A stretch of 64,000 nt of DNA from an uncultured Pontibacter sp. (GTDB lineage: Bacteria; Bacteroidota; Bacteroidia; Cytophagales; Hymenobacteraceae), in assembly GCF_947495565.1 (NCBI RefSeq), contig NZ_CANLZM010000004.1:1-64000 (forward strand), written 5' to 3'. This document shows, one piece after another, positions 28,881 through 37,286 of this stretch. Positions within the stretch are counted from its first letter, which is position 1; the number at the start of each line of letters is the position of its first letter. Both the position numbers and the translations under genes were made by a program. The notes under the pieces were generated by a model. The model did no database searches, had not been told where the DNA came from, and saw only the letters and a program-made list of their open reading frames with translations.

Positions 28881-29918
28881 ATGAACGAAAACCTTTACCT
28901 GATTTTAGGGATTTTAATTATTTGTCTTGGCACCTATGATTTGCTCTATACCACATTCGCGCCTAGAGGTGCCGGACTGTTGAGTGGCATTAGCTCCACG
29001 TTTATCTGGCGAGTATTTCTGGGGATGAGCAACCTACTGAAAACAAGAAAGGCTTTAGCAGGAGCTGGCATCGTGATTATTATGACAACCTTGCTGAGCT
29101 GGGTTTTTATACTTTGGGCCGGCCACTCTTTCATTTATTTATCTGATGTAGATGCCGTGATAAACAGCACGACAGAAGTGCCCGCCACTGCCTTTGACAG
29201 GGTTTACTTTACCGGCTACACGCTTTCTACATTAGGCAACGGCGATTTTAAAGGCGGAACTGATAACTGGCGAATCTACAGTGCCTTTATTTCTTTTTCC
29301 GGATTGATACTGATTACCATCGCTATTTCGTACATGGTGCCTATACTTTCAGCGGTTACAGAACGTCGTGCGCTGAGCATTCGAATCGCCTCCATTGGCC
29401 ACAGCCCGCAGCTGATGCTGCTAAACAGCTGGAACGGAAAAGACTTCTCAAGTATAGAGCAACACTTCAGCGGTTTGGCACAGGAAGTTGCAAAGCAAGG
29501 GCAGCTGCACTTGGCATACCCTCTGTTGCACTACTTTTATCATTCCGAAAAATATGTGGCGCTCCTGCCTAACCTGGCAGCGCTAGACGAAGCTATCTCC
29601 ATACTTCTGCTTTATGTTCCGGAGAACAAGCGGCCGAGTAATCAAACACTGGTGCCGCTGCGCCGCTCCATCACTACTTTTCTGCAGTCCTTAACTGCTA
29701 TCACCCCGACACCTGAATCTCTGGAAGAGCCGGTTATAGACATAAAGCAGTTGGAAGATGCAGGAGTTCCGCTTCAGTTGCCTGAGGCTGAGCAGTTGGA
29801 GCAGCTGTGCAAAAGGCGCAAATTCCTCAACGCCATGCTAACCTATACTGGCTGGGATTGGGAGGAAATCGCAAACCCTAAATTTATAAGTGATCTGGAC
29901 CTTCAGGAGATCAGGTGA
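28881..29918 (+). CDS. Two-TM potassium channel family protein
   Basis: This 345-residue protein has hydrophobic segments at about 3-25 and 55-80, then a pore loop TGYTLSTLGNGDF, and another segment at about 130-155. The filter LGNGDF is a variant of the canonical TVGYGD, so ion selectivity is uncertain. The remaining 190 residues are cytoplasmic and helical with no RCK nucleotide-binding motif. The ATG at 28881 is preferred over an upstream TTG. A sequence like TATACTTG ends about 6 bases before the ATG. The stop codon lies inside a 15-bp hairpin. Confidence 0.8.
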   Translation: MNENLYLILGILIICLGTYDLLYTTFAPRGAGLLSGISSTFIWRVFLGMSNLLKTRKALAGAGIVIIMTTLLSWVFILWAGHSFIYLSDVDAVINSTTEVPATAFDRVYFTGYTLSTLGNGDFKGGTDNWRIYSAFISFSGLILITIAISYMVPILSAVTERRALSIRIASIGHSPQLMLLNSWNGKDFSSIEQHFSGLAQEVAKQGQLHLAYPLLHYFYHSEKYVALLPNLAALDEAISILLLYVPENKRPSNQTLVPLRRSITTFLQSLTAITPTPESLEEPVIDIKQLEDAGVPLQLPEAEQLEQLCKRRKFLNAMLTYTGWDWEEIANPKFISDLDLQEIR

Positions 29919-29943
29919 TTTTGTTTATACCTGATCTCCTGAA
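29902..29943. terminator. 15-bp hairpin overlapping the channel gene stop
   Basis: TTCAGGAGATCAGGT at 29902-29916 is exactly complementary to 29929-29943. The arms are joined by a T-rich loop, but the T-run after the stem is poor. It sits between two convergent genes and probably acts as a terminator or 3' end stabiliser. Confidence 0.65.
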
Positions 29944-29960
29944 GACCATCCAGGCCAAAC

Positions 29961-31127
29961 TTAATGTATAATCTTAGCTCGTTTAAATTCTTTTGATCTA
30001 TCAAAAAGGTAGCGGTAGGTGATATGGGTTTTATAGATTTTGCCGCCGATCTGCTCCACTAAGCGCATCATTTTAGGATTAAAATCGCCAATCCAGTTCA
30101 TCTGCAAATCATAATAAGGAATGCTGGGATTGTTGATTACTTTCTGGCCCGCAGCCACAATGATAGCAGCCTCCACTCCTTTGCCCTGATGCTCTGGCGT
30201 TATGCCGAATACAATTCCGTAGATGGTTTTGCAGGCGCCTCTCCAGCGGTGAAACAAGAACTTAAGTTTCCCCCAAAGGTTCAGTTTGCCGTTGTTGTAC
30301 TTAAATAGCTGATTAAGCTCAGGGATGGCTATGAAAAAGCCAACAGGCTGGTCGTTGTAATAGGCAAACCAAATAATGCGCTCATCCAGAATTGGCTTCA
30401 ACTGGTTCATGATGGCTGTAGCTTGCGCCTCACTCATTGGCTTTACGCCCTCATGCTTGGCCCAACCTTTATTGTAAACCTCCCTGAAGTCGCTGGTGTA
30501 CTTGGGCAGGTTCTTCTTATCAAGGTGCCTGAAATGATAGTTTTTATCGTTTAGTATACGCTGTGCCTTTGCCTCATATTTTTCCGGAATCGGATCATGA
30601 ACGGTGCGGTAATAGGTGTACTGCTTAAAAAACAGCTGAAACCCATAGTTTTCCAGCAACTGTTGGTAGTACGGGAAGTTGTAAGGCATGCAATAAGTCG
30701 GCTTGTGAAAACCATCCACCAGCACTCCCCACCACTTATCGCGCTCACCAAAGTTAATTGGGCCGTCCATTGCTTCCATTCCTCTTTCCTGCAGCCAATC
30801 GCGGCAGGCGTTAAGTAAGGTATCAGCAGCTGCCTGATCGTTGATGCAGTCAAAGAAGCCCATGCCGCCTGTTGGCTGTTCATTAGCTTTCGCCGTTTTC
30901 TTGTTAATGAAAGCCGCTACTCTGCCAATCGACTTGCCCTTGTCATCTTGCAGAATCCAACGGATAGCTTCGCCATCGCGCAGGAGTTTGTTTTTTTTGG
31001 GATCAAAAATATTATGAATGTCCTTGTCCAGCGGACGAATATAATTTGGGTCTTCTTTGTACATCCGCACCTGCACCATCAGGAATTCTTGGGCAAGTTC
31101 AGGTGTGGTTACCTCTAGTAGTGTCAT
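29961..31127 (-). CDS. GNAT-like protein (YghO type)
   Basis: This 388-residue protein is built like the Bacteroidota proteins annotated as GNAT family N-acetyltransferases of the YghO type. The N-terminal half has VAFINKKTAKAN and GPINFGERDKWWGVLVDGF; the C-terminal half has FIAIPELNQLFKYNNGKL and ITPEHQGKGVEAAIIVA, the latter resembling the acetyl-CoA-binding loop of GNAT folds. No signal peptide or transmembrane segment is visible, so it is cytosolic. The acyl acceptor is unknown. It lies after a terminator and the two tRNA genes on the same strand. Confidence 0.8.
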   Translation of the reverse strand: MTLLEVTTPELAQEFLMVQVRMYKEDPNYIRPLDKDIHNIFDPKKNKLLRDGEAIRWILQDDKGKSIGRVAAFINKKTAKANEQPTGGMGFFDCINDQAAADTLLNACRDWLQERGMEAMDGPINFGERDKWWGVLVDGFHKPTYCMPYNFPYYQQLLENYGFQLFFKQYTYYRTVHDPIPEKYEAKAQRILNDKNYHFRHLDKKNLPKYTSDFREVYNKGWAKHEGVKPMSEAQATAIMNQLKPILDERIIWFAYYNDQPVGFFIAIPELNQLFKYNNGKLNLWGKLKFLFHRWRGACKTIYGIVFGITPEHQGKGVEAAIIVAAGQKVINNPSIPYYDLQMNWIGDFNPKMMRLVEQIGGKIYKTHITYRYLFDRSKEFKRAKIIH

Positions 31128-31243
31128 AGTATGCTTTAATTCGGAATGCTAAATAAACTATAATCCCTAAGAAAAAGAAGTATAAACTGTTCGCTTAAAG
31201 TATGGCAAGTTCAATTTGGCGGATTTGTGCGAAAAGCCTATAA

Positions 31244-31283
31244 AACAAAAAAGCCTTTAGATTTCTCTAAAGGCTTTTTTGTT
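31244..31283 (-). terminator. Terminator of the tRNA-Thr transcript
   Basis: AAAAAAGCCTTTAG at 31247-31260 pairs with CTAAAGGCTTTTTT at 31267-31280, extended by a few outer pairs. On the minus strand the T-run follows the stem, just after the first-coordinate tRNA. Confidence 0.9.
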
Positions 31284-31287
31284 TAAG

Positions 31288-31360
<73 letters not shown>

Positions 31361-31379
31361 TTGTACTTATTTTGAACTT

Positions 31380-31410
31380 AAAAGCAAATGCAGTACAAAC
31401 ATTTGCTTTT
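31380..31410 (-). other. Hairpin between the tandem tRNA genes
   Basis: AAAAGCAAATG at 31380-31390 is exactly complementary to 31400-31410, with a 9-base loop. It may be a terminator-like element or a processing signal for the tRNA precursor. Confidence 0.55.
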
Positions 31411-31417
31411 GGAGTTG

Positions 31418-31490
<73 letters not shown>

Positions 31491-31573
31491 TTAACTTTTT
31501 TTGTGCTGCTTTATTGTGTTAAAGCGTTGCAAAGGTATGGTTAAGATTTTATTCTGCAAATACCTGGTTCAAA

Positions 31574-31618
31574 TTTTTCTCCTGACTTTCTCTAAAAAAT
31601 TGAGAGTCAGGAGAAAAA
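31574..31618 (-). terminator. Terminator of the DUF349 gene
   Basis: TCTCCTGACT at 31578-31587 pairs with AGTCAGGAGA at 31605-31614, with A/T runs on both sides. It lies right after the DUF349 stop and before the tRNA promoter region. Confidence 0.8.
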
Positions 31619-31623
31619 AATTT

Positions 31624-33708
31624 TTAACCTCTATAGGCATGGAGCTGGTGCTGCAGGTTAGATATGCGTTTTTGAGCCTCTTCTATGCGGCCTTCATACT
31701 CCTCTCGTAGCTTGTCCGCGTTTTTAGAACGGCCGAAGAATTCAATGTTAGTGCGCAGCGTCTGGATGTCGTTCTGCAACTGCGAAATCTCGCGCTTCAA
31801 CGTGTTTTCGCGCTGGTGCAGTTTTTGGCTGGCATCCGGGCTGTGCTTAATGCGCTCCACTTGCAGCTTCACAAGCATATCGGTTCGCTCTTCCAGGTTC
31901 AGCTCCGGTACACGTTCCAGGTATTTCTCCATTAAAGAGATAAACTTATCTTCTGCTTTAGGGCTTGTGCGCTTGCCGCCTTTGTCTGTGTCACGCCACT
32001 GCTGTACAAGGCTTTTAAACTCTTCTACGGAGCCTGTGGCGCTTGGCTGAGCCAGTTTATCAGCTACTTTGTCACAGATCTCCATTTTCTCTGCAGAAAG
32101 CTTTTCAAGTTCCGCAGATTTTTGCTGCTCATTTACCTGTTTGCGGTCAAAGAACTCGTTGCAAGCCAAGCGGAAACGCTGCCATATTTTGTCAGAATGC
32201 TTGTCTGGCACACGGCCGATGGTTTTCCATTTTTTCTGGAGTTGTATGAGTTTTTCTTTAGTGCTGGCCCAGTCTGTGCTGTCTTTAAGGCTTTCTGCTT
32301 CTTCGCATAACTGCGTCTTCAGCTGCAGGTTTTGCATCTTCTGCTCATCAAGCGCTTTAAAGAAATGATTTTTACGCTGGAAGAATGCCTTGTAGTTGCT
32401 CCAGAAAGTCTTGTTAACATCTTCGGCATTCTCTTTAGGCACCAGGCCTGCTTTGTCCCACTCCTCCTTCAGTTTCTGTATCTCGTCCGTCTTGTCGCGC
32501 CACTCGTTTATTCGATCTGTATCGAAGCTTGCAAACGGCTGCAGACGCTCTAAGAGCCCTCGTTTTACAGTTAGGTTCTGTAGTTCACGGGTGGATCTTT
32601 CTTCGTGGTAGGCGCGGCGGCGGTCATGGATTTTTTCAGATGCTTGGGTAAATTGCTCCCAGATCGGGTCGCGCTGATCGTTAGGCACCGGCCCGATGTT
32701 TTTCCACTCCTCGTGCAGATGACGCAGCTCCTGCAGCGCTTTGTTTATACTTGGTTCCTCCTGAAGTGACTGCGCACGCTCTATCAGCTGTAGTTTGGCT
32801 TCCAGGTTGCGTCTGCGGTCCAACTCCTTCATCTCAAAAAACATGCTTCTGTTGTTGTAGAAGATGTCGAGAAGGGCGTGGTACGAGTTCCAAAGCTCCT
32901 GTGCTTCTCCGGCTGGCACAGGCCCTATCTGTTTCCACTCCGCCTGAAGCTTTTTAAGCTCATCACCGCTGTTCTTAGTCTCAGCTGACTCCACTAACTG
33001 GCGCAGCTGGCTAAGCAGTTCCTGTTTGCGGTCCAGGTTACGCTGGCGCTGCTCTTCCTGGCTCTGGCGTTGCTGGTAACGTGAATCACGGTATGCAGTC
33101 AGTAGCTTTTCGAGGTCCTGGTGCTCTTTGGAAGTATGGTAGTCAAAGTCTTCTTCAGTGCCGCCTTCCTCTTTAAACTTATTCAGAGCCTCCTGCCGCT
33201 CCGCCTGAAACTTAAGGTCATACTGGCGCTGCATTTCATTTATAGCTTTGAATTTGCGCAGAGCTTCCGTATTTTTCAGCACACTGCCCAACTGCTGCCG
33301 CAGCTCCTCTAAAGATAGCTGGCTATAGTCGGTATGGTCTTCTTCATCCTCCTCCTCATCGGAGTGGCTGTTTGAGTCTGAACCTTGATTTGCAGTTGTG
33401 GGTTGATCTTTTGCCTCTGAAGCTGTTTCGTCAGTTATACCTGGCTTCGCCTCTTCCTCTACCACATTTGTATTAGCGGCTGCAAAAGCTTCTGTTATAT
33501 GTTCGGATTTCTCGCTTTCCTGCACGGATGCCAGGTCTGGTTTCACCTCAGGCTGTTGCTCCTTGGGCACTTCCTGCTCCGCTTCGGCATTTAACTTATT
33601 GATGTTGGTTTCTGGCGAGGCTGTGTTTTGCTCGTTTGCAGCAGCCTGGTTCTCTGGTTTGTTAGCCTCAGCACCGGTGGTGTCCATATGATTTTTATCA
33701 GTTGTCAT
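31624..33708 (-). CDS. DUF349 repeat coiled-coil protein
   Basis: This 694-residue cytosolic protein has an acidic, low-complexity N terminus (about 1-130), a highly charged coiled coil, and at least four DUF349 repeats. Each repeat carries a W-K-x-IGPVP or similar core, for example LQAEWKQIGPVPAGEAQELWNSYHAL, split here into WKQIGPVP and WNSYHALLD; others read WKNIGPVPNDQRDPIWEQF and WKTIGRVPDKHSDKIWQRF. The C-terminal 60 residues form another coil. The function is not established; the family is widespread in Bacteroidota. It is 24 bases downstream of the YqgE gene on the same strand, so the two are probably cotranscribed. Confidence 0.9.
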   Translation of the reverse strand: MTTDKNHMDTTGAEANKPENQAAANEQNTASPETNINKLNAEAEQEVPKEQQPEVKPDLASVQESEKSEHITEAFAAANTNVVEEEAKPGITDETASEAKDQPTTANQGSDSNSHSDEEEDEEDHTDYSQLSLEELRQQLGSVLKNTEALRKFKAINEMQRQYDLKFQAERQEALNKFKEEGGTEEDFDYHTSKEHQDLEKLLTAYRDSRYQQRQSQEEQRQRNLDRKQELLSQLRQLVESAETKNSGDELKKLQAEWKQIGPVPAGEAQELWNSYHALLDIFYNNRSMFFEMKELDRRRNLEAKLQLIERAQSLQEEPSINKALQELRHLHEEWKNIGPVPNDQRDPIWEQFTQASEKIHDRRRAYHEERSTRELQNLTVKRGLLERLQPFASFDTDRINEWRDKTDEIQKLKEEWDKAGLVPKENAEDVNKTFWSNYKAFFQRKNHFFKALDEQKMQNLQLKTQLCEEAESLKDSTDWASTKEKLIQLQKKWKTIGRVPDKHSDKIWQRFRLACNEFFDRKQVNEQQKSAELEKLSAEKMEICDKVADKLAQPSATGSVEEFKSLVQQWRDTDKGGKRTSPKAEDKFISLMEKYLERVPELNLEERTDMLVKLQVERIKHSPDASQKLHQRENTLKREISQLQNDIQTLRTNIEFFGRSKNADKLREEYEGRIEEAQKRISNLQHQLHAYRG

Positions 33709-33732
33709 GTCTACATTGTTAAGTACAACGGT

Positions 33733-34326
33733 TCAGTTCAGGCGTGGGTCGTCGGGGTAATTGCTTAGCACCTTAAACTTGCCTCCCATTTGCCGCAGAA
33801 TGCTGCGCCAGAGGGTTTCTGTATCCAAAGTAAATAATTTATTTGCAGCATTGTTGTTAACGATCCAAACATTTTTATCTATTTCCTCCTGCAGCTGCCC
33901 AGGCGTCCAGCCGGAGTAACCGAGAAAGAATTTTATATCCTCTTTATCAACCAGGCCAGTCTCGATCATGGTGCGAAGCGTACTGAAGTCGCCGCCCCAG
34001 TAAAGGTCATCGCTCAGCTTCACGGCTTGAGGCAAATCAGGCATACGGTGAATGTAATGCAGCGTATTATACTGTACTGGTCCGCCAATGCCTAAAACCA
34101 TATCAAACGAATCATCAAATACATCCAGCACATCCGAAAGGTGCAGGTTAGAGGCACGGTTCAATACTAATCCAAATGAGCCCTCTTCTTCTTCGTGGCT
34201 GCACAGCAGTATAACACTGCGCTCGAAGTTAGGATCGCCCAGATACGGTTCTGATATTAGTATGCTTCCGTTTTGCGGTTTTAAAACCTTGCTTTCTGCC
34301 ATCATTCTTTCATCACGTTTATACAT
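33733..34326 (-). CDS. YqgE/AlgH family protein (DUF179)
   Basis: This 197-residue protein has family hallmarks: LISEPYLGDPNFERSVILLC near the N terminus, GSFGLVLNRAS, GGPVQYNTLHYIH, and FLGYSGWTPGQLQEEI. The family is conserved but its biochemical role is unclear; AlgH was named for alginate regulation in Pseudomonas. An AAGG a few bases before the ATG at 34326 supports this start, though two further Met codons at residues 8 and 9 would give a start nearer the family consensus. It heads a probable operon with DUF349. Confidence 0.9.
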   Translation of the reverse strand: MYKRDERMMAESKVLKPQNGSILISEPYLGDPNFERSVILLCSHEEEEGSFGLVLNRASNLHLSDVLDVFDDSFDMVLGIGGPVQYNTLHYIHRMPDLPQAVKLSDDLYWGGDFSTLRTMIETGLVDKEDIKFFLGYSGWTPGQLQEEIDKNVWIVNNNAANKLFTLDTETLWRSILRQMGGKFKVLSNYPDDPRLN

Positions 34327-34541
34327 TGGTACCTTCGATAGCCCAAGGAAACCTGTTTTATTACAAATTTCTAGATAGTTATAATCATGTTAATATAACT
34401 ACGCAAACCAGTGGATATGGTAGTAAAACAGTGCCCGGTGCTCGGCATTTTTGATGCTATACTGTAATAACTACTTTACAGTTGGCTTGTTAAGGCAATG
34501 TATTGCATAAAGAATTACTTTAGGGGCAGCGGATATTTTTA

Positions 34542-34549
34542 TAATTTTG
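34542..34549 (+). promoter_or_regulatory. -7 promoter box of pdxH
   Basis: TAATTTTG is an exact match to TAnnTTTG and lies 18 bases before the ATG at 34568. It overlaps a possible TTG start at 34547, which argues that the ATG is the real start. No good -33 TTG is seen at normal spacing. Confidence 0.45.
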
Positions 34550-34567
34550 AACAAAACGATCAGATCA

Positions 34568-35218
34568 ATGGCGCTAACTCATAATATTGCCGATATCCGG
34601 ATTAACTATAAGAAGCACGCTTTATCGGAGGATTCTGTGGCAGCAGACCCAATAGAGCAGTTTCAAGTATGGCTTCAGGAGGCTCTCAGCTCGCAGGTGG
34701 AAGAACCCACCGCTCTGGTGCTCTCCACAGTAAATGCTGCCTGCAAACCATCTGGCAGAGTAGTTTTGCTAAAGGGAGTCGACAAACGAGGCTTCAGTTT
34801 TTACACGAACTACGCTAGCCGCAAAGGCCATGAACTGGAGCAGAACCCCTATGCCTCCCTCACGTTTTTCTGGCCCGCCCTGGAGCGCCAGGTGCGTGTA
34901 GAGGGAAGAGTAGAGAAAGTAATGCCCGAGGAGTCTGACGCATATTTCCACAGTCGCCCGAAAGGTAGCCAGATTGGTGCATGGGCCTCTCCGCAGAGCC
35001 AGGTTATACCTTCGCGCCAGGTGCTGGAGGAGCGTGAAAAAGAGCTGAATACACAGTTTACCGCAACGGACGCAGTACCAAGGCCGCAACACTGGGGCGG
35101 TTACCGCTTAATGCCCGTTTACCTGGAGTTCTGGCAAGGCCGTCCAAGCCGCCTGCACGATCGTATTGCGTACGAATCTGAAGGTGAAAGATGGGAGATA
35201 AAGCGCCTGGCTCCTTAG
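34568..35218 (+). CDS. pdxH: Pyridoxamine 5'-phosphate oxidase
   Basis: This 216-residue FMN enzyme makes pyridoxal 5'-phosphate from pyridoxine or pyridoxamine 5'-phosphate. It shows RVVLLKGVDKRGFSFYTNYAS and FFWPALERQVRVEG (FMN and substrate contacts), SRPKGSQIGAWAS, and the C-terminal WGGYRLMPVYLEFWQGRPSRLHDR, which is the PNPOx dimerisation signature (each shown in part). The length matches E. coli PdxH (218). Upstream residues from a TTG at 34547 lie in a promoter box and are not counted. It is followed by DUF1015 and Maf genes in the same direction. Confidence 0.96.
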   Translation: MALTHNIADIRINYKKHALSEDSVAADPIEQFQVWLQEALSSQVEEPTALVLSTVNAACKPSGRVVLLKGVDKRGFSFYTNYASRKGHELEQNPYASLTFFWPALERQVRVEGRVEKVMPEESDAYFHSRPKGSQIGAWASPQSQVIPSRQVLEEREKELNTQFTATDAVPRPQHWGGYRLMPVYLEFWQGRPSRLHDRIAYESEGERWEIKRLAP

Positions 35219-35277
35219 TACCTAAAGCAACCCGGGTTAGCTGCTAATGGCAAAATCATACTTTGTAAATTAAACGA

Positions 35278-36576
35278 ATGGCTGAAATATTACCTCTGCG
35301 CGCCTGGCGCTACAACGACATCCTGAATGATAATATTGAAAAGCTCACTTCCCCGCTTTTTGATGTTGTGTCGCAGAAGCAGCGGGAGGCGCTGTACTTA
35401 AACCCTAACAACAGCATACATTTGTCTGTGCCCAGAGGCCAAAACCCTGCAAAAGATGCAGCCCGGCTGCTGCAGGATTGGAAGGAAAGCGGCTTGCTGC
35501 AGCAGGACGAGTTACCCGGTATTTATGTTTACTATCAGTATTTCAGGCTGCCTGGGAGCGAAAAAGAATATGTGCGCAAAGGATTTATATGCAACATAAA
35601 AGCATATGATTGGCACGAGCAAGTGCTGCTGCGCCACGAAAACACAATTCCGAGTGCAGTTAATGACCGGATTCAGCTTTTAGAGGAAACGGAGCTTAAC
35701 TCAAGCCCGACCCATGGCCTCTACACCGATCCTGCTTTTACGCTGGAGCCCTATATGGATGAGAGTATCCGCACGCCGCTGTATGAAACGGAGGATTACC
35801 AGGGTGTGCGCGATGTGCTTGCCGTTATACATGACCACGAGGTGCTCAAGCTGATTTTACAGACGCTGGCGGATAAACAGATTCTGTTAGCGGATGGGCA
35901 CCACCGGTACGAGGGATCACTCTTTTACCGCCGCAAAATGATGGCCCAAAACCCGGATCACACAGACCTGGAGCCATACAATTACCACCTCATGTACCTG
36001 ACGAACTCTGAGCACGACGACCTGCGCATTTTGCCTACACACCGCCTGCTTCAGCATTTGCCTATGCCTGACGGAGAGTTTGTGGAGCGATTGCAGGAGT
36101 TTTTTACGGTAACGCCCAAAGAAGACCCTTACGAGCTGAATGAGGTGATTGTAGGCAAACCCTGGGCCTTTGGCTTGTACATAGACGGCAATGCTTACAA
36201 ACTGCGCCTGAAACCGGAGATCCATAAAAGTATAGAGTGGAATTTTCCAGAGGAGGTGAAGCAGCTGGACTTGACCGTGATGCATTATTTCATTTTTGAG
36301 AAGGTTCTTGGCATCTACCGCCAGGAGCAGCGGGATTACAAAGGCCTCAGCTACGAGCGTAATTTTACAGCCTGCATCCAAAAAGTAGACAAAGGGGAAG
36401 CGCACCTTGCCCTGATTACCAATGAGGTATCTATGGAGCAGGTGAAGCGCGTGTGTAACAGCGGTGCCGTCATGCCTCAGAAGTCTACTTTCTTCTACCC
36501 AAAAGTTATCTGCGGATTTTTGTTTAGCTCAATTAAAGAAGATGAATTTACAACGGCCGCTGCTGCTTGCCTCTAA
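35278..36576 (+). CDS. DUF1015 family protein
   Basis: This 432-residue cytosolic protein fits the DUF1015 family from end to end: LPLRAWRYN at the start, SVPRGQNP, YQYFRLPG, LADGHHRYEGSLFYRR near the middle, and GAVMPQKSTFFYPKVICG near the C terminus. The enzyme activity is not known. From memory, DUF1015 genes in Bacteroidota often sit near serA/serC; here the neighbour is pdxH, which supplies the PLP used by SerC, so a link to serine metabolism is plausible but unproven. Its 3' end overlaps the Maf gene by 35 bases. Confidence 0.92.
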   Translation: MAEILPLRAWRYNDILNDNIEKLTSPLFDVVSQKQREALYLNPNNSIHLSVPRGQNPAKDAARLLQDWKESGLLQQDELPGIYVYYQYFRLPGSEKEYVRKGFICNIKAYDWHEQVLLRHENTIPSAVNDRIQLLEETELNSSPTHGLYTDPAFTLEPYMDESIRTPLYETEDYQGVRDVLAVIHDHEVLKLILQTLADKQILLADGHHRYEGSLFYRRKMMAQNPDHTDLEPYNYHLMYLTNSEHDDLRILPTHRLLQHLPMPDGEFVERLQEFFTVTPKEDPYELNEVIVGKPWAFGLYIDGNAYKLRLKPEIHKSIEWNFPEEVKQLDLTVMHYFIFEKVLGIYRQEQRDYKGLSYERNFTACIQKVDKGEAHLALITNEVSMEQVKRVCNSGAVMPQKSTFFYPKVICGFLFSSIKEDEFTTAAAACL

Positions 36577-37126
36577 CTCGCCGAGGCGCAAAGAACTGCT
36601 CTCTAGCCTTGGGCTAACGTATGAGGTGCTGGTAAAAGACGTTCCCGAAGACTTTCCGGCGCACCTGAAACGTGAGGAGATAGCAGAATTCCTGGCTTCG
36701 CACAAAGCCGATGCCTATGTTACCGATATCACCAATCATGCCCTGATTACAGCGGATACAATTGTATGTTTGGGCGATAGGGTTTTAAATAAACCAGCTG
36801 ATTACCAGGAAGCAAAAAAAATGCTGCAGGCGCTATCAGGAACTCATAACGAAGTTATCACCGGCGTGTGCATACTTACCCGGGAAGGCAAAAGTGTGTT
36901 CCATGATGTAACCAAAGTATACTTTAAGCGGCTCACAGAAGCGGAGATTGACCATTACATCACCTATTTTAAACCCTACGACAAAGCCGGAGCCTACGGT
37001 ATTCAGGAGTGGATCGGTATGATCGGAATAGAGCGTATAGAAGGTTCTTATTTTAATGTGGTGGGCCTGCCGGTGCAAAAGTTGTACGCAAAGCTGGAGG
37101 AGCTGGAAATTATAGCTGCCGGTTAA
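36542..37126 (+). CDS. Maf-like nucleoside triphosphate pyrophosphatase
   Basis: This 194-residue protein starts RPLLLASNSPRRKELLSSLG, with the Maf signature SxRR near the N terminus. It then has ALITADTIVCLGDRVLNKP (catalytic Asp region), a KPYDKAGAYGIQEW motif and GSYFNVVGLPV. Maf proteins hydrolyse non-canonical or modified nucleoside triphosphates such as dTTP/UTP analogues and guard against misincorporation. The frame extends upstream inside DUF1015, but the ATG at 36542 gives the family start and a 35-base overlap with that gene, implying translational coupling. Confidence 0.93.
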   Translation: MNLQRPLLLASNSPRRKELLSSLGLTYEVLVKDVPEDFPAHLKREEIAEFLASHKADAYVTDITNHALITADTIVCLGDRVLNKPADYQEAKKMLQALSGTHNEVITGVCILTREGKSVFHDVTKVYFKRLTEAEIDHYITYFKPYDKAGAYGIQEWIGMIGIERIEGSYFNVVGLPVQKLYAKLEELEIIAAG

Positions 37127-37221
37127 TAATTGCTGATCGTTTTTCCTCATTAAGCTGTATTGCCACACCCTACAACTAATAACGCCGAAATGGCTACCTT
37201 TGCATAAAATTATACTTTGGT

Positions 37222-37263
37222 TGATTGTTTATACTTAGGCTCAGTCTAAAGTATAAACAATCA
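37222..37263. other. 15-bp inverted repeat before the rRNA methyltransferase gene
   Basis: TGATTGTTTATACTT at 37222-37236 is exactly complementary to 37249-37263. The arms contain the TATACTT/AAGTATA word that recurs across the window. The position, 23 bases before the start codon, suggests a leader hairpin or operator; the Maf gene ends 95 bases upstream, so a terminator role is also possible. Confidence 0.5.
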
Positions 37264-37286
37264 GCAATCAACCATTAGCAATTAAG

